DNA of 64,000 bases from Lampropedia aestuarii (lineage in GTDB: Bacteria; Pseudomonadota; Gammaproteobacteria; Burkholderiales; Burkholderiaceae_C). The translations under genes and the position numbers were made by a program. The stretch spans positions 246,277-310,276 of the forward strand of contig NZ_SSWX01000002.1 of the NCBI RefSeq assembly GCF_004803635.1, given 5' to 3'. Positions 1 to 7,897 of the stretch are shown piece by piece. The notes under the pieces were generated by a model. It was not told the DNA's origin and did not search any database. It worked only from the letters and a program-made list of their open reading frames with translations. Each line of letters opens with the position of its first letter. The first letter of the stretch is position 1.

Positions 1-656
1 TGCAGTGCACAATAAAAGGCCTTGGAGAAGTTTCAACGAATAGCAAATAGCGGTCAATACTATTTATTGCGTTCTATATATGATATTTGGCATTTGAAAA
101 ACACAGTATTTGCATGCACTGCCAAAAATTGAAATTCCAATTGCTTGATTTTTAAGAGCAATTCAAAAACACGACCAAACAAAAGAATCTTAAAGTAACA
201 AAAAAATCATTTTGTAATTTTCATCAAAAAGACATCCGAATTGGCTTCGCAACAACAGATGTAAAAGCTATATCGTGATGCCTGCTTATATCAAAAGGCA
301 TCTACAAGATCCGCCAGCAAGGTATCACATGGGTATGCCCAGCTCGATATACTTGCCCCACTTCTGCCTGTGGCGCGCACCGACTGTTTGCCCAGCCTCG
401 CACAGTGCGCTCCGTCCATTGATTTCTTTCTCCTCTTATCATCCTAGCTACCATGCCCATCTCCCTTGCCAGCTGGAAGATAGATTCAAGAATCATAGTG
501 ACTCAGTATGTCTCAAGAATTTGGCTAAGTGTATGATGTGATTGAAATTTGCGTTTCATGCTGTCTCGCAATGCTTCATAAAGACTCACACACTATTGGT
601 AGCTAAGGTGGTAGCTAAGCCTCCTAGCTACCTTTATCGCGGCTTACAGAGGTGTT
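1..656. other. AT-rich left flank without convincing genes
   Basis: No open frame here has a credible start, ribosome site and protein-like composition. The stretch is clearly more AT-rich than the phage genes. It precedes the integrase, so it should contain the left attachment site, but the right junction is outside the window and the core cannot be identified by comparison. I see no tRNA gene here. The last 60 bases carry short repeats, listed separately. Confidence 0.5.
598..632. repeat. Direct and inverted repeats upstream of the integrase gene
   Basis: GGTAGCTAAG occurs at 598-607 and again at 610-619, and the inverted half TAGCTACC follows at 625-632. The second copy and the inverted half can form an 8-bp stem. 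The cluster ends 24 bases before the integrase start, so arm-type integrase binding sites or an operator for integrase autoregulation are both reasonable; this is inference. Confidence 0.4.
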
Positions 657-1934
657 ATGGCAAAACTCAGCCACGTTCTTTCAGACCTTCAGATACGGCG
701 TTGGATCGCAAAAGGCGATCCTATTGCACGCTCGGATGGCGATGGGTTGACCTTCACTTTATCTATTAAGGGCACTGCAGCCTGGGTGCTTCGCTTCAGT
801 GTGCCGGGAGGCCGGCGCCGAGAACTTACACTTGGCAACTATCCTGATATCTCACTCGCAGCAGCACGCGAACTTTCCCGCGAAAAGCGTGCCCAGATTG
901 ACCGAGGCATAGATCCCGCTGCAATCAAGCAGCAAGATAAAGCGCGAGCGGCCCAAGCATGGACGATGCGCGATCTGGTTGATGACTTCCGGGCTAAAGT
1001 TCTAAATAGTAGGAACTACTCTGCCTCGACTATCGAAAGCCGCGAGCACGACTATGCAAACGTTATTCTTCCTGCATTTGGGTCGTGGCGTGTAGACACA
1101 GTCACAAGCATAGACATTGTGAATATGCTGAGGAATGCCAAGCGCACTTGGAACATAACCAAGCGCCTATTAACTAGTATGTCCATGCTGCTTGATCACG
1201 CATGCGGCATCACCCTCATTGCCGCGAACCCCTGCACAGGAATCAAGATCACATCAATCATGGGAGCACGCCCAAAGCCTCGCACCAGAATGATGCTCAC
1301 AACTGATGAGATCTCTACGTTGTTGCGCGGCATCGATGACCTGGGCAAAGAGAACGCGCTGGCATTTAGAATTTTGCTTGCAACATGTGTGCGTGGCTAC
1401 GAGCTAGTAAGTGCCAAGAAAGAGCACATAGACCTAGAAAATGGAAATTGGTGGGTTCCTGCAGAAAACGTCAAGACGCGCTCTGGATTTATGGTGCCTC
1501 TGGCCCCCTTGGTCATCGAATGGTTCCAGGAGCTTATTGCACTTTCCGGAGACTCGGTTTGGCTGCTCCCGTCGCGACGGGCTGATCGCATTAAGAAGTT
1601 TGGCGACGTAAACATCTGTCGCTCTACTCTATGGGCCGCATTTAATAGGGCGTTCAAGAGGGGGGACATTGATATTCGCCGCTTCACGCCTCACGACACA
1701 AGATCCACAGCGAAGGGGCATTTGCGCAATATAGGGGTTAGTCGTGAAATATCTGAAATCGCCTTGAACCACACCCTGAAGGGGATGGAAGGCATCTACG
1801 ATGTAAGAACGGAGATTCCCGAGCGACGTATTGCTATGGCTAAGTGGGCGGAGTTTTTGTATGCCTGTGAGCATGGAACAACGACTCCAGAGCCGCCAAA
1901 ACGAGAAACACCGCGCCTTCGCTTAGTAGCATGA
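657..1934 (+). CDS. int: Tyrosine integrase, P4 type
   Basis: Site-specific recombinase that integrates and excises the prophage. The first 90 residues form the arm-binding domain typical of P4-like integrases (DUF4102), followed by a core-binding domain and a C-terminal catalytic domain. The catalytic set is visible: R246 in CVRGYE, H346 and R349 in HDTR, H372 in NHTL and the nucleophile Y381 in GIYD. The length of 425 residues is normal for the family. A purine-rich AGAGG precedes the ATG. It is read away from the late genes and is followed by a bidirectional terminator, so it forms a single-gene unit at the phage boundary. Confidence 0.95.
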   Translation: MAKLSHVLSDLQIRRWIAKGDPIARSDGDGLTFTLSIKGTAAWVLRFSVPGGRRRELTLGNYPDISLAAARELSREKRAQIDRGIDPAAIKQQDKARAAQAWTMRDLVDDFRAKVLNSRNYSASTIESREHDYANVILPAFGSWRVDTVTSIDIVNMLRNAKRTWNITKRLLTSMSMLLDHACGITLIAANPCTGIKITSIMGARPKPRTRMMLTTDEISTLLRGIDDLGKENALAFRILLATCVRGYELVSAKKEHIDLENGNWWVPAENVKTRSGFMVPLAPLVIEWFQELIALSGDSVWLLPSRRADRIKKFGDVNICRSTLWAAFNRAFKRGDIDIRRFTPHDTRSTAKGHLRNIGVSREISEIALNHTLKGMEGIYDVRTEIPERRIAMAKWAEFLYACEHGTTTPEPPKRETPRLRLVA

Positions 1935-2060
1935 GCCACCAGATCGATTGCTACCGTCAAATCAATCACGCGAGTCGCGGCTCAAAGGACATATCTTCAG
2001 AGGGCTTTAAGTTCTGAAATTCGGCCAATCGTGACCAAATACTGCGCACTTTCGAAAAAG

Positions 2061-2087
2061 AAAAACCCGCAATTCGCGGGCTTTTTT
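2061..2087. terminator. Bidirectional intrinsic terminator between int and the late genes
   Basis: CCCGC (2066-2070) and GCGGG (2076-2080) form a stem flanked by an A-run on the left and a T-run on the right. It can therefore terminate both the rightward integrase transcript and the leftward late transcript. Confidence 0.8.
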
Positions 2088-2108
2088 GAAGTCATATGAA
2101 CAGATCTG

Positions 2109-2396
2109 TCACGTCGATGGAATCAAACTCCATTGCGGCTGTGTCACCAAACGCTTCGCGCGGCGCTGGCCCAGGTCGTGCCGCTGGCGTGATGTAAGTC
2201 CGGGACGTGGAGTGGGCAACTTATGCAGCACCAGCTTAGGCGTGGCAAATAACTTCAAGCCATCGATCAGCCAGCCAGTGATTGCCGAAGAAACGACAAT
2301 GCGGGCACGGTCGACCACATCAAATCCAGCAGATACAGCGCCAGCGCCAGCGAGGCAAGCAACAACTGCGATAGAGAAAAGGCGGTTGGTACGCAT
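2109..2396 (-). CDS. Small protein with signal peptide, unknown function
   Basis: A 95-residue product with a clear N-terminal hydrophobic stretch (residues 7-23, SIAVVACLAGAGAVSAG), which could be a signal peptide or a single membrane anchor. A good AGGAG sits 8 bases before the ATG, so translation is likely. It is the last gene of the leftward late transcript, downstream of the fibre-like protein and just before the terminator at 2061-2087. I do not recognise a family. A role at the cell envelope is possible from the signal sequence alone. Confidence 0.6.
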   Translation of the reverse strand: MRTNRLFSIAVVACLAGAGAVSAGFDVVDRARIVVSSAITGWLIDGLKLFATPKLVLHKLPTPRPGLTSRQRHDLGQRRAKRLVTQPQWSLIPST

Positions 2397-2461
2397 ATCG
2401 AACTCCTAATTGGTGGTGCAGCGGCTCACTGCGGAATCCCTGGCCATGGCGGGCAAACGGG

Positions 2462-2902
2462 TTACTCGATTCCCAGCAGCGCTTTGGCGGCAGCCTGGTC
2501 TGCAGCTTGCAGCAATTGGCGGCCAAAAGCGCCAGCGTCGCTGATGTTTGCGGCTGCAGGTTGGTAATTACCAGCTTTGGCAGTGGTACCAGATGTGCCT
2601 AATGCGAGGCTCGATGTGCCTGCACCAATGGCTGTGCGGGCAGCTACAGCATTCGCGGACAGCATCAAGGCCTTGCCTGTTTCAGTGGCATCGGTGATGT
2701 CGTTAACGACGATTGTTACGGGGCCAGATCCGCCCCCACCTTCGGCCACGCCCTTGGTCACCGCCTGGTAAATTGTGCCGTTGTCTGGCTCCAGCATGAC
2801 CGGCGCCCCCAATGGCTGCCAGCCGTCTGCGATCAATCGTCCAATCAGGGTTTCTGCATCCCCTAATGGGGCCTTCACTACTTTGTAGTCGGTGATTGCC
2901 AT
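2462..2902 (-). CDS. DUF1737 protein with phage fibre-like tail
   Basis: The 146-residue product starts with a DUF1737-type domain (about residues 1-50: ITDYKVV, LIADGWQPLG), a fold common in phage structural loci. A glycine linker (GGGG) follows, then a C-terminal half rich in Ala, Thr and Gly with short repeats of the AARTAIGAG kind seen in phage fibre or head-fibre tips. A virion surface decoration or fibre role is plausible but not proven. AAGGAG precedes the ATG. It lies directly downstream of the Tad2-like gene at the end of the late operon. Confidence 0.65.
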   Translation of the reverse strand: MAITDYKVVKAPLGDAETLIGRLIADGWQPLGAPVMLEPDNGTIYQAVTKGVAEGGGGSGPVTIVVNDITDATETGKALMLSANAVAARTAIGAGTSSLALGTSGTTAKAGNYQPAAANISDAGAFGRQLLQAADQAAAKALLGIE

Positions 2903-2921
2903 TTTTTACTCCTTGATTTGG

Positions 2922-3380
2922 TTAGAAATTGGCAATGCGATCGCCAAGAATTTCCGAGTAAGTACGCATGGCTACACCCTGACTCAACAAGCGAGATTGC
3001 TCGGATTCAGGCAGGCTATTGAAGATCGGCGTTGAGTAGAAGGCGGCCAGCTTCTCGCGGCGCTCATCGAGTTCACGTTTCTCATCGAGCACACGCTGCT
3101 GGTGGGCTGGTACTGTGCAACCGACCACTTGCCAGTCATCGGCCAAGGTGTCATTGATGCTCGGCGCCCAGGTGCTAACTGTCTCGTCTACGTTCTTGAG
3201 GGCAAGGTAGGCCGCATAGGGCACCATCGCGCCCTCGCCAAAATGTTCCTTGGCCGCGCCGGTCTGCACCGGGTAGCTGGCGGCTGGCACCAGATAGATG
3301 AACAGGCCTTTGCCGTTCCAGCCAGTGCGTTGCAGGCGCTTGCCTAGTTTCAGTTCCTTGATGGCGTCACCGAAGTTCAT
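2922..3380 (-). CDS. Tad2-like (DUF2829) anti-Thoeris domain fused to a crAss001_48-like tail
   Basis: Residues 1-88 match the DUF2829 pattern: start MNFGDAIKELKLGK, then GWNGKGLFIYLVP, VPYAAYLALK and a closing LADDWQVV. Known members of this family include Tad2, a phage protein that sequesters the signalling nucleotide made by the Thoeris defence system. Residues 92-152 (HQQRVLDEKRELDERREKL to ILGDRIANF) resemble the small phage family called crAss001_48-related, usually a separate protein. The gene overlaps the Rz stop codon (ATGA) and has AAGGAG upstream. The assignment of the first domain is strong; the anti-Thoeris activity of this protein is inference. Confidence 0.8.
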   Translation of the reverse strand: MNFGDAIKELKLGKRLQRTGWNGKGLFIYLVPAASYPVQTGAAKEHFGEGAMVPYAAYLALKNVDETVSTWAPSINDTLADDWQVVGCTVPAHQQRVLDEKRELDERREKLAAFYSTPIFNSLPESEQSRLLSQGVAMRTYSEILGDRIANF

Positions 3381-3871
3381 TGAAATTTCTCCTTGGTTTG
3401 GGGAATCACTGGCCAGGCTGCGCGGCAGGTTGCTGCATCAGCTGCGTGTCCATCAGCTTTTTCTGCCAGCGCTGTGTATTCGCTGCTGCACTCTCCGAGT
3501 AGCTGGTTTGTGGTGCTGGCGTACTCAATGAGGGTGGCGGCGGAAGCGTCGGCAAGTCGCTGCTCGGCATCGGTGAGTTGCTTGCGCAGGCTGTAAGACT
3601 CACGGCGAGCGCGAGTAGCGTCAGCCTGCAAGGCGGCTTGTTTGGCGATTGCATCGTTCAGGACCTCTTGGTAATTGGCGGCCACGTCAGCGCTGGCTTT
3701 GGCCACACGAGCATTGGCCGCAGCTCGCTCGATGGTGGCTTGGTGGCGGTACTTGCTTGATTGCAGGCGCTCGTCCGCCAGATCCGCCCCCAGCCGCGCA
3801 GATTGGAAGAGCCAAACCAGCACACCGGCAAGAGTGGCGGCGGCAATGTGGGTTACGGTGGATAAGCTCAC
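3377..3871 (-). CDS. Rz: Inner-membrane spanin (Rz-like, DUF2514)
   Basis: The 164-residue product has one N-terminal transmembrane helix (about residues 7-24) followed by a long alanine-rich coiled coil facing the periplasm, the standard i-spanin plan. With the o-spanin encoded inside it in another frame, it bridges inner and outer membranes and completes lysis. It starts with GTG at 3871, immediately after the endolysin stop, and its stop overlaps the next start. Position after holin and endolysin supports the call. Confidence 0.88.
   Translation of the reverse strand: MSLSTVTHIAAATLAGVLVWLFQSARLGADLADERLQSSKYRHQATIERAAANARVAKASADVAANYQEVLNDAIAKQAALQADATRARRESYSLRKQLTDAEQRLADASAATLIEYASTTNQLLGECSSEYTALAEKADGHAADAATCRAAWPVIPQTKEKFQ
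3406..3654 (-). CDS. Rz1: Outer-membrane spanin lipoprotein nested in Rz
   Basis: An 82-residue protein read in another frame entirely inside Rz. It has a signal sequence ending in a lipobox (LTAC, acylated Cys about residue 23) followed by a proline-rich segment (LPTLPPPP), which is the hallmark of Rz1 o-spanins. The nested arrangement is the lambda arrangement. It would be anchored in the outer membrane and pair with Rz through its C terminus. Confidence 0.88.
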   Translation of the reverse strand: MQSPNKPPCRLTLLALAVSLTACASNSPMPSSDLPTLPPPPSLSTPAPQTSYSESAAANTQRWQKKLMDTQLMQQPAAQPGQ

Positions 3872-3873
3872 GC

Positions 3874-4491
3874 CTACACTCCAGCGACGGATTCATTGCA
3901 GCGCGACAACGGCACATTACCCAGACGGTGATCGACCCAGCCGACCATGAAGCTGGAATTGGCAACGCCTTTGGCTAGTGCTGAGTAGTGGGCGGCCTGG
4001 TAGCCATCGAGCAGCTTGAGAGTCAGCTCGCAGGCCTTTACCCGTCCCCGTCGTTTCTCTAAGGCCTGGTAGGCCAGCATGGTGCGCGAGCCAATTGCGC
4101 CATCGACCACCACGGGCGCGTAATCGCGGCCGCCTCGGCTCAAGTCATTGAGAGATTGCTGAAACCAGCGCGCAGCCCTAGCTGGACCGGCATTGACACC
4201 GATGTCCGTCAGCTTCGTGCCCACGGCAGGTGAAAGCGCCAGCACCAGATCAAACTTCGGTTTCTTGATGTAGGACTCGGCATAGATTTCCTGTGCTTTT
4301 TCCACACTCAAATCCGCCATGGCTCCGGTGAAACCGTGGTCTCGGGCGACCGCCACGGTAATACCGTGATTTGTCTCGCCGCCTGAGTCATTTGGATCGT
4401 TGGAGTAGCCACCCTCAATTGCCACCACACCAGCAATTACGGCCGCGATTAAAACGCTGAGACTGCCCCAGTTTTTGTTTTTTTCGCTCAT
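3874..4491 (-). CDS. SAR endolysin, glycosyl hydrolase family 108
   Basis: A 205-residue peptidoglycan hydrolase of the N-acetylmuramidase (GH108, formerly DUF847) type. The signature EGGYSNDPNDSGGETNHGIT is present, with E26 as the expected catalytic glutamate. Residues 10-25 are a weakly hydrophobic, Ala/Gly-rich helix directly before the catalytic motif, as in signal-anchor-release endolysins. The start at 4491 is chosen because its ATGA overlaps the holin stop; a longer reading from 4512 would add seven residues inside the holin gene. Confidence 0.9.
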   Translation of the reverse strand: MSEKNKNWGSLSVLIAAVIAGVVAIEGGYSNDPNDSGGETNHGITVAVARDHGFTGAMADLSVEKAQEIYAESYIKKPKFDLVLALSPAVGTKLTDIGVNAGPARAARWFQQSLNDLSRGGRDYAPVVVDGAIGSRTMLAYQALEKRRGRVKACELTLKLLDGYQAAHYSALAKGVANSSFMVGWVDHRLGNVPLSRCNESVAGV

Positions 4492-4826
4492 TCTCGTGTC
4501 TCCAGGCCGCAAAGGTCGGTATCCGAAACGGCTGCAGGGGCGCGCGCCATTGCGGCCAGACGCTCACGATCAGCACGGCGCTCCTGGGTGCGCACGTAGT
4601 CTCGGCGCCACTTCCAAATCAGATAAAAGGCCTGCAAGGCAATAAAAGCAATTGAGGCCAGCACCAGCCATTCGCTCAGCGGCAGCCCCCAGGCCTTGGT
4701 CACGCCAGTGGCAGCAGCGGCAGGACTTGCCTGCCAAGCGGCATTAGCAAGGTCTTGCTTCTGCTCAGCAGTCAGGTGCTGGTGGATGCCAATGAGCGCA
4801 AGGAATGCGGCTAGAACTTTTTTCAT
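4488..4826 (-). CDS. Probable holin
   Basis: The 112-residue product has a short hydrophobic N terminus (residues 4-15) and one strong transmembrane helix (about 53-71, WLVLASIAFIALQAFYLIW) followed by a highly charged tail, as in class II or III phage holins. It is translationally coupled to the SAR endolysin. It is the first gene of the lysis unit, and the late motif CCCTGCATAGGGTTT sits 34 bases before its ATG. The hairpin immediately before the start includes the only candidate ribosome site (GCGG). Confidence 0.8.
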   Translation of the reverse strand: MKKVLAAFLALIGIHQHLTAEQKQDLANAAWQASPAAAATGVTKAWGLPLSEWLVLASIAFIALQAFYLIWKWRRDYVRTQERRADRERLAAMARAPAAVSDTDLCGLETRE

Positions 4827-4859
4827 AGCCGCAGTGTCGCGGCCATTGGCTTTTTATCT

Positions 4860-4874
4860 AAACCCTATGCAGGG
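4860..4874 (-). promoter_or_regulatory. Late motif copy 1 (lysis unit)
   Basis: On the minus strand the sequence is CCCTGCATAGGGTTT, directly after the stop codon of the upstream gene and 34 bases before the holin ATG (first T-run base at 4860, ATG at 4826). It matches the other five copies in this late region. I infer a phage late promoter or activator site. Confidence 0.7.
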
Positions 4875-6743
4875 TCAGCGCTCATAGCTGTATGAGTCGG
4901 TGCGGCCCCAAGAGCCAGACTGCGATCCAGAACCCGAGACGCCAGCAGAGATATTCACTGCAGACAATGCGCCAGCAGCCAGCTGAGCCGTGAACTGGCC
5001 CACTGCCCTTGCCGCCTCCATGGCCAACTGCGCTGTTTGCACTGCATGCTGTGCCTTGACGTTGTACTCGCTGATTTGCGCCTCAGTGAATGCAATATTT
5101 GTGCGGGCCTGCAGGTCATACAGTCGCTGGTTCATTTCAGCCTGCGACACGTTGACTGCAGCGCCAGCGCGCCACCCTTCCGTTTCTGCACCAAATGCCT
5201 GCACCTCATACGCGGCCTGGCGCAGCATGGCATCCACTTTGGTGCGCCACATTTCCGCATCGGCTTGGTATTCGGCCAGTAGGACACGAGCGCCCTCCAT
5301 CTGCAGCTGCTTGCCTTTGATCTTGATGTCGGCCTTATTCGATATGGCCTGCACCGTAGTGGCCCAGGCGCGCGATTGGGCTTCAAACATCCCCGCTTTA
5401 GCCGTCTCGCCCTTCACTTGTGAGTCGTAGGCATCGAACTTCACCTTTTCAGCACCCACGCGCTCGGCATAGGCCTGCACGTCAGCTCGGTAGCCTTGAA
5501 ATTGGGCCTGGATCACATCGGCCTTGACTTTGGCGCCATCCATCATGGCCTTGAATGTCTCAACGGCCTGCTGCACGGCGATGTACTTGGCTTTGAACAT
5601 CTCCACCTCATTGCTGTTGTGGGCCTGCGCGGCCTGGGCGCGCGTTTTCCAAACCTCTAGTGTGGCCAGCGCCCGATCTAGTCGCATGCGGAATGCATCA
5701 CGCATCGCAGAGAAGGCCTGCACCCTGGCATTGAATAAGCCGACCTGGGCGTTAAACACCATTATTTGTGCCTCAGCACCAAACTTCGCCACCTCAAAAA
5801 GCCGTTTGGTTGTGTTCTCAAAGACGTTCTGCACCAGCGTTTCCAATGCAATGCCGCGCTCGACTGCAAAACGGATGTTGTCGATCTCCCATTTGGTGGC
5901 CTCAATCAGCACGTCGCGGTTGTGCTCGCCCGCCTGGCCACGGCCCTGCTCTTTGACCACGTTCACTTGCTTGGCCAACATGCCCGGCGGCATTGAAAAC
6001 CCGCGTGAGGCCCATGTAGACACCGCTTCGTCTACGGCGCGGCGCGTCTCAGCGGTCACGCGGTCGCGGGCGCGGTTGAAAAGCGCATCCTCTACGTGGG
6101 CAGGCAAACCGGTACCGCCTTGCATATGCCGTTTGACCCATGCCTGTAGGTCGTCCAGCAGCTCGCTTTCATAGACTGGCTCTGCCCAGTTGATGAACAC
6201 ATTGGGCACAGCAAAATCAACACTTGGCGCCACGCCGTTGAAGTCCTCCAGCAAAGGAAAATCAAAATCTGGGATGTCCTTGAGGGCGCCTATTTGCGGC
6301 AAGTCATAGACCGGTGCGCCAGGCAGTGTCACGTCGGTGTCGATTACTGGCCTTGTGGGCGGTACCGGCAAGTTCATGGCTGGTGAGTTCGGAATCGTCA
6401 GCGTTGGCTGAACCGGTGCCGCTGGAATTGCATCCATGGCAATGGAGTCAAGGTCGGACAGAAGACCGTCGATAGTGGGGCTTTGGGGCACATTGGGCAG
6501 ATCAATAGCGCGCGGTGTGAAAGTGGGTTGCGGTCGCAGGTCCACACCCATGTCAGGGGGGGTTGGAAACACAGGCTTGACCGGTGCTGGAACAGCGCCC
6601 ACTCGAATTCCGCCCAAGTCATTGAGGGCTTCACGCAGCGCAGAGGACCAATCAACCAGGTTGGAGTTCATCAGCGCGCGCTGATCTTCAACCACGTTCA
6701 TAGCCATGCCCATGGCGGCCAGTTCGGGATATTGGGATGCCAT
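4875..6743 (-). CDS. Large alpha-helical virion protein, unknown function
   Basis: A 622-residue protein. The first 190 residues are rich in Pro and Asp with repeated short PxLP-like patterns. The rest is a long Ala/Gln/Glu-rich helical region (roughly 240-560) suited to a coiled coil, and the last 40 residues are Gly/Ser-rich. No enzyme motif is visible. Position between the tail genes and the lysis unit suggests a tail or ejected structural protein. The ATG at 6743 overlaps the upstream stop (TGATG) and has AAGGAG ahead, so it is preferred to the TTG at 6746. Confidence 0.7.
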   Translation of the reverse strand: MASQYPELAAMGMAMNVVEDQRALMNSNLVDWSSALREALNDLGGIRVGAVPAPVKPVFPTPPDMGVDLRPQPTFTPRAIDLPNVPQSPTIDGLLSDLDSIAMDAIPAAPVQPTLTIPNSPAMNLPVPPTRPVIDTDVTLPGAPVYDLPQIGALKDIPDFDFPLLEDFNGVAPSVDFAVPNVFINWAEPVYESELLDDLQAWVKRHMQGGTGLPAHVEDALFNRARDRVTAETRRAVDEAVSTWASRGFSMPPGMLAKQVNVVKEQGRGQAGEHNRDVLIEATKWEIDNIRFAVERGIALETLVQNVFENTTKRLFEVAKFGAEAQIMVFNAQVGLFNARVQAFSAMRDAFRMRLDRALATLEVWKTRAQAAQAHNSNEVEMFKAKYIAVQQAVETFKAMMDGAKVKADVIQAQFQGYRADVQAYAERVGAEKVKFDAYDSQVKGETAKAGMFEAQSRAWATTVQAISNKADIKIKGKQLQMEGARVLLAEYQADAEMWRTKVDAMLRQAAYEVQAFGAETEGWRAGAAVNVSQAEMNQRLYDLQARTNIAFTEAQISEYNVKAQHAVQTAQLAMEAARAVGQFTAQLAAGALSAVNISAGVSGSGSQSGSWGRTDSYSYER

Positions 6744-7897
6744 CAAATTCTCCTTTTGGTTGCATCGGCGGTCACGTACAGATCATTGATATGCGCACGC
6801 TCGCCATTCAGGCGCAGATCAAACGTGAAATGCCGCCCGCGCAGACCGCGCCCAAAGATGAAGCGGCCATTGGTCAGATGTGCAGCGGGCTCGCCCGCTA
6901 GCGGGTACGTCCACGACTGAGCTTGGGCACCGCTCTGCGTTTGGGTTACGGTCATGTTCGCGGTACCGCTCAACTCGTACTCCATAAATGCTTGGGTGGG
7001 GTGCACCAGCATGCCCCGCCCAACATCCATTTTTCCGGTCGTCAATCGCGCATCGATGACTTCACCGCCACCGGCCAAGGCCCATACCCCACCATCGCCG
7101 GATGCAAAAGCCTGGCCATCGCAGACCACAATCGAGTCAAACGGATAGCGGTCGTAGCGCGACATCGCCCAGCCAGTCGTGTGCGCGGTCCATGCATAGC
7201 CTTGTGGAGCTTCCCCTATAGACCGCCACATGTCACGCGCATAAGCTGTTTCAGTCAGTCGCAAAGTGGCGCCGCTCACACCCCAAATCACATCCCGTGC
7301 TTTTGCGGATTCAGTCAGACGGATGGTGATTGCCGCGTTACCTTGAATGTGGTCTTTGGCTATCGTCTTTTCCGTGATGCGTATCAACACTCCAGACAAA
7401 CCGCGCCAATGCTCATTGGCTCTTGCTGACTCGGTGATGTACGCTGTGACAGCACTGGCAAATGTGCCTTTTGACCGGGTTCGCTCCGTTGTGGCCGCGC
7501 CAATGCCCAGGCGCATCTGGCTGGATGCTTTTGCTGATTCGGTGATACGCGCTACTGGCGTGCCCTTAAATTGGCCCGATGCTTTCGCAGACTCCACAAT
7601 CGCCAAACCACGCGTGCCAGTAAACGCCCCTGACGACTTGGTACGCTCCGTAATGCCCAGCGACAGGTCACGCATGCCAGCAAAAATGCCACGCGATACG
7701 GCCCGCTCAATCATCGGCGTGGCCACAACACCGGCAAATTGCCCTGATGAAATGGCGCGTTCAACCACCCTAATGCCAGGAGTGCCAGTAAAGGTCGCAG
7801 CAGAGCGCGTCGTCTCTGTTTGCCGTTGGCTTATACCCGTGCGCCAAACATCGTTGGATACCGTTATTTCGGTGACATATTCGTGCGCATCACTCAT
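6743..7897 (-). CDS. Tail protein with tandem 18-20 residue repeats
   Basis: The first 230 residues consist of about eleven imperfect repeats, each beginning with a pattern like ITESAKASGQFKGT (hydrophobic-T/V-E-R/S/T, then a small-residue stretch and an aromatic). The C-terminal 150 residues are a globular, beta-rich domain (SGDGGVWALAGGG, FIFGRGLRGRHFTFDLRL). The repeats suggest an extended beta-solenoid-like stalk. It overlaps the upstream gene by 8 bases and has AGGGG before the ATG. A tail or fibre component is the best guess; no family name is recognised. Confidence 0.75.
   Translation of the reverse strand: MSDAHEYVTEITVSNDVWRTGISQRQTETTRSAATFTGTPGIRVVERAISSGQFAGVVATPMIERAVSRGIFAGMRDLSLGITERTKSSGAFTGTRGLAIVESAKASGQFKGTPVARITESAKASSQMRLGIGAATTERTRSKGTFASAVTAYITESARANEHWRGLSGVLIRITEKTIAKDHIQGNAAITIRLTESAKARDVIWGVSGATLRLTETAYARDMWRSIGEAPQGYAWTAHTTGWAMSRYDRYPFDSIVVCDGQAFASGDGGVWALAGGGEVIDARLTTGKMDVGRGMLVHPTQAFMEYELSGTANMTVTQTQSGAQAQSWTYPLAGEPAAHLTNGRFIFGRGLRGRHFTFDLRLNGERAHINDLYVTADATKRRI

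Noticed and set aside
275..541. 88-residue frame in the left flank
   Set aside because: No ribosome site and no protein-like pattern; overlapping frames on both strands are equally weak.
3211..3226. CCGCATAGGG on the plus strand, a partial late motif
   Set aside because: Wrong strand, inside a gene and lacking the TTT; probably chance.
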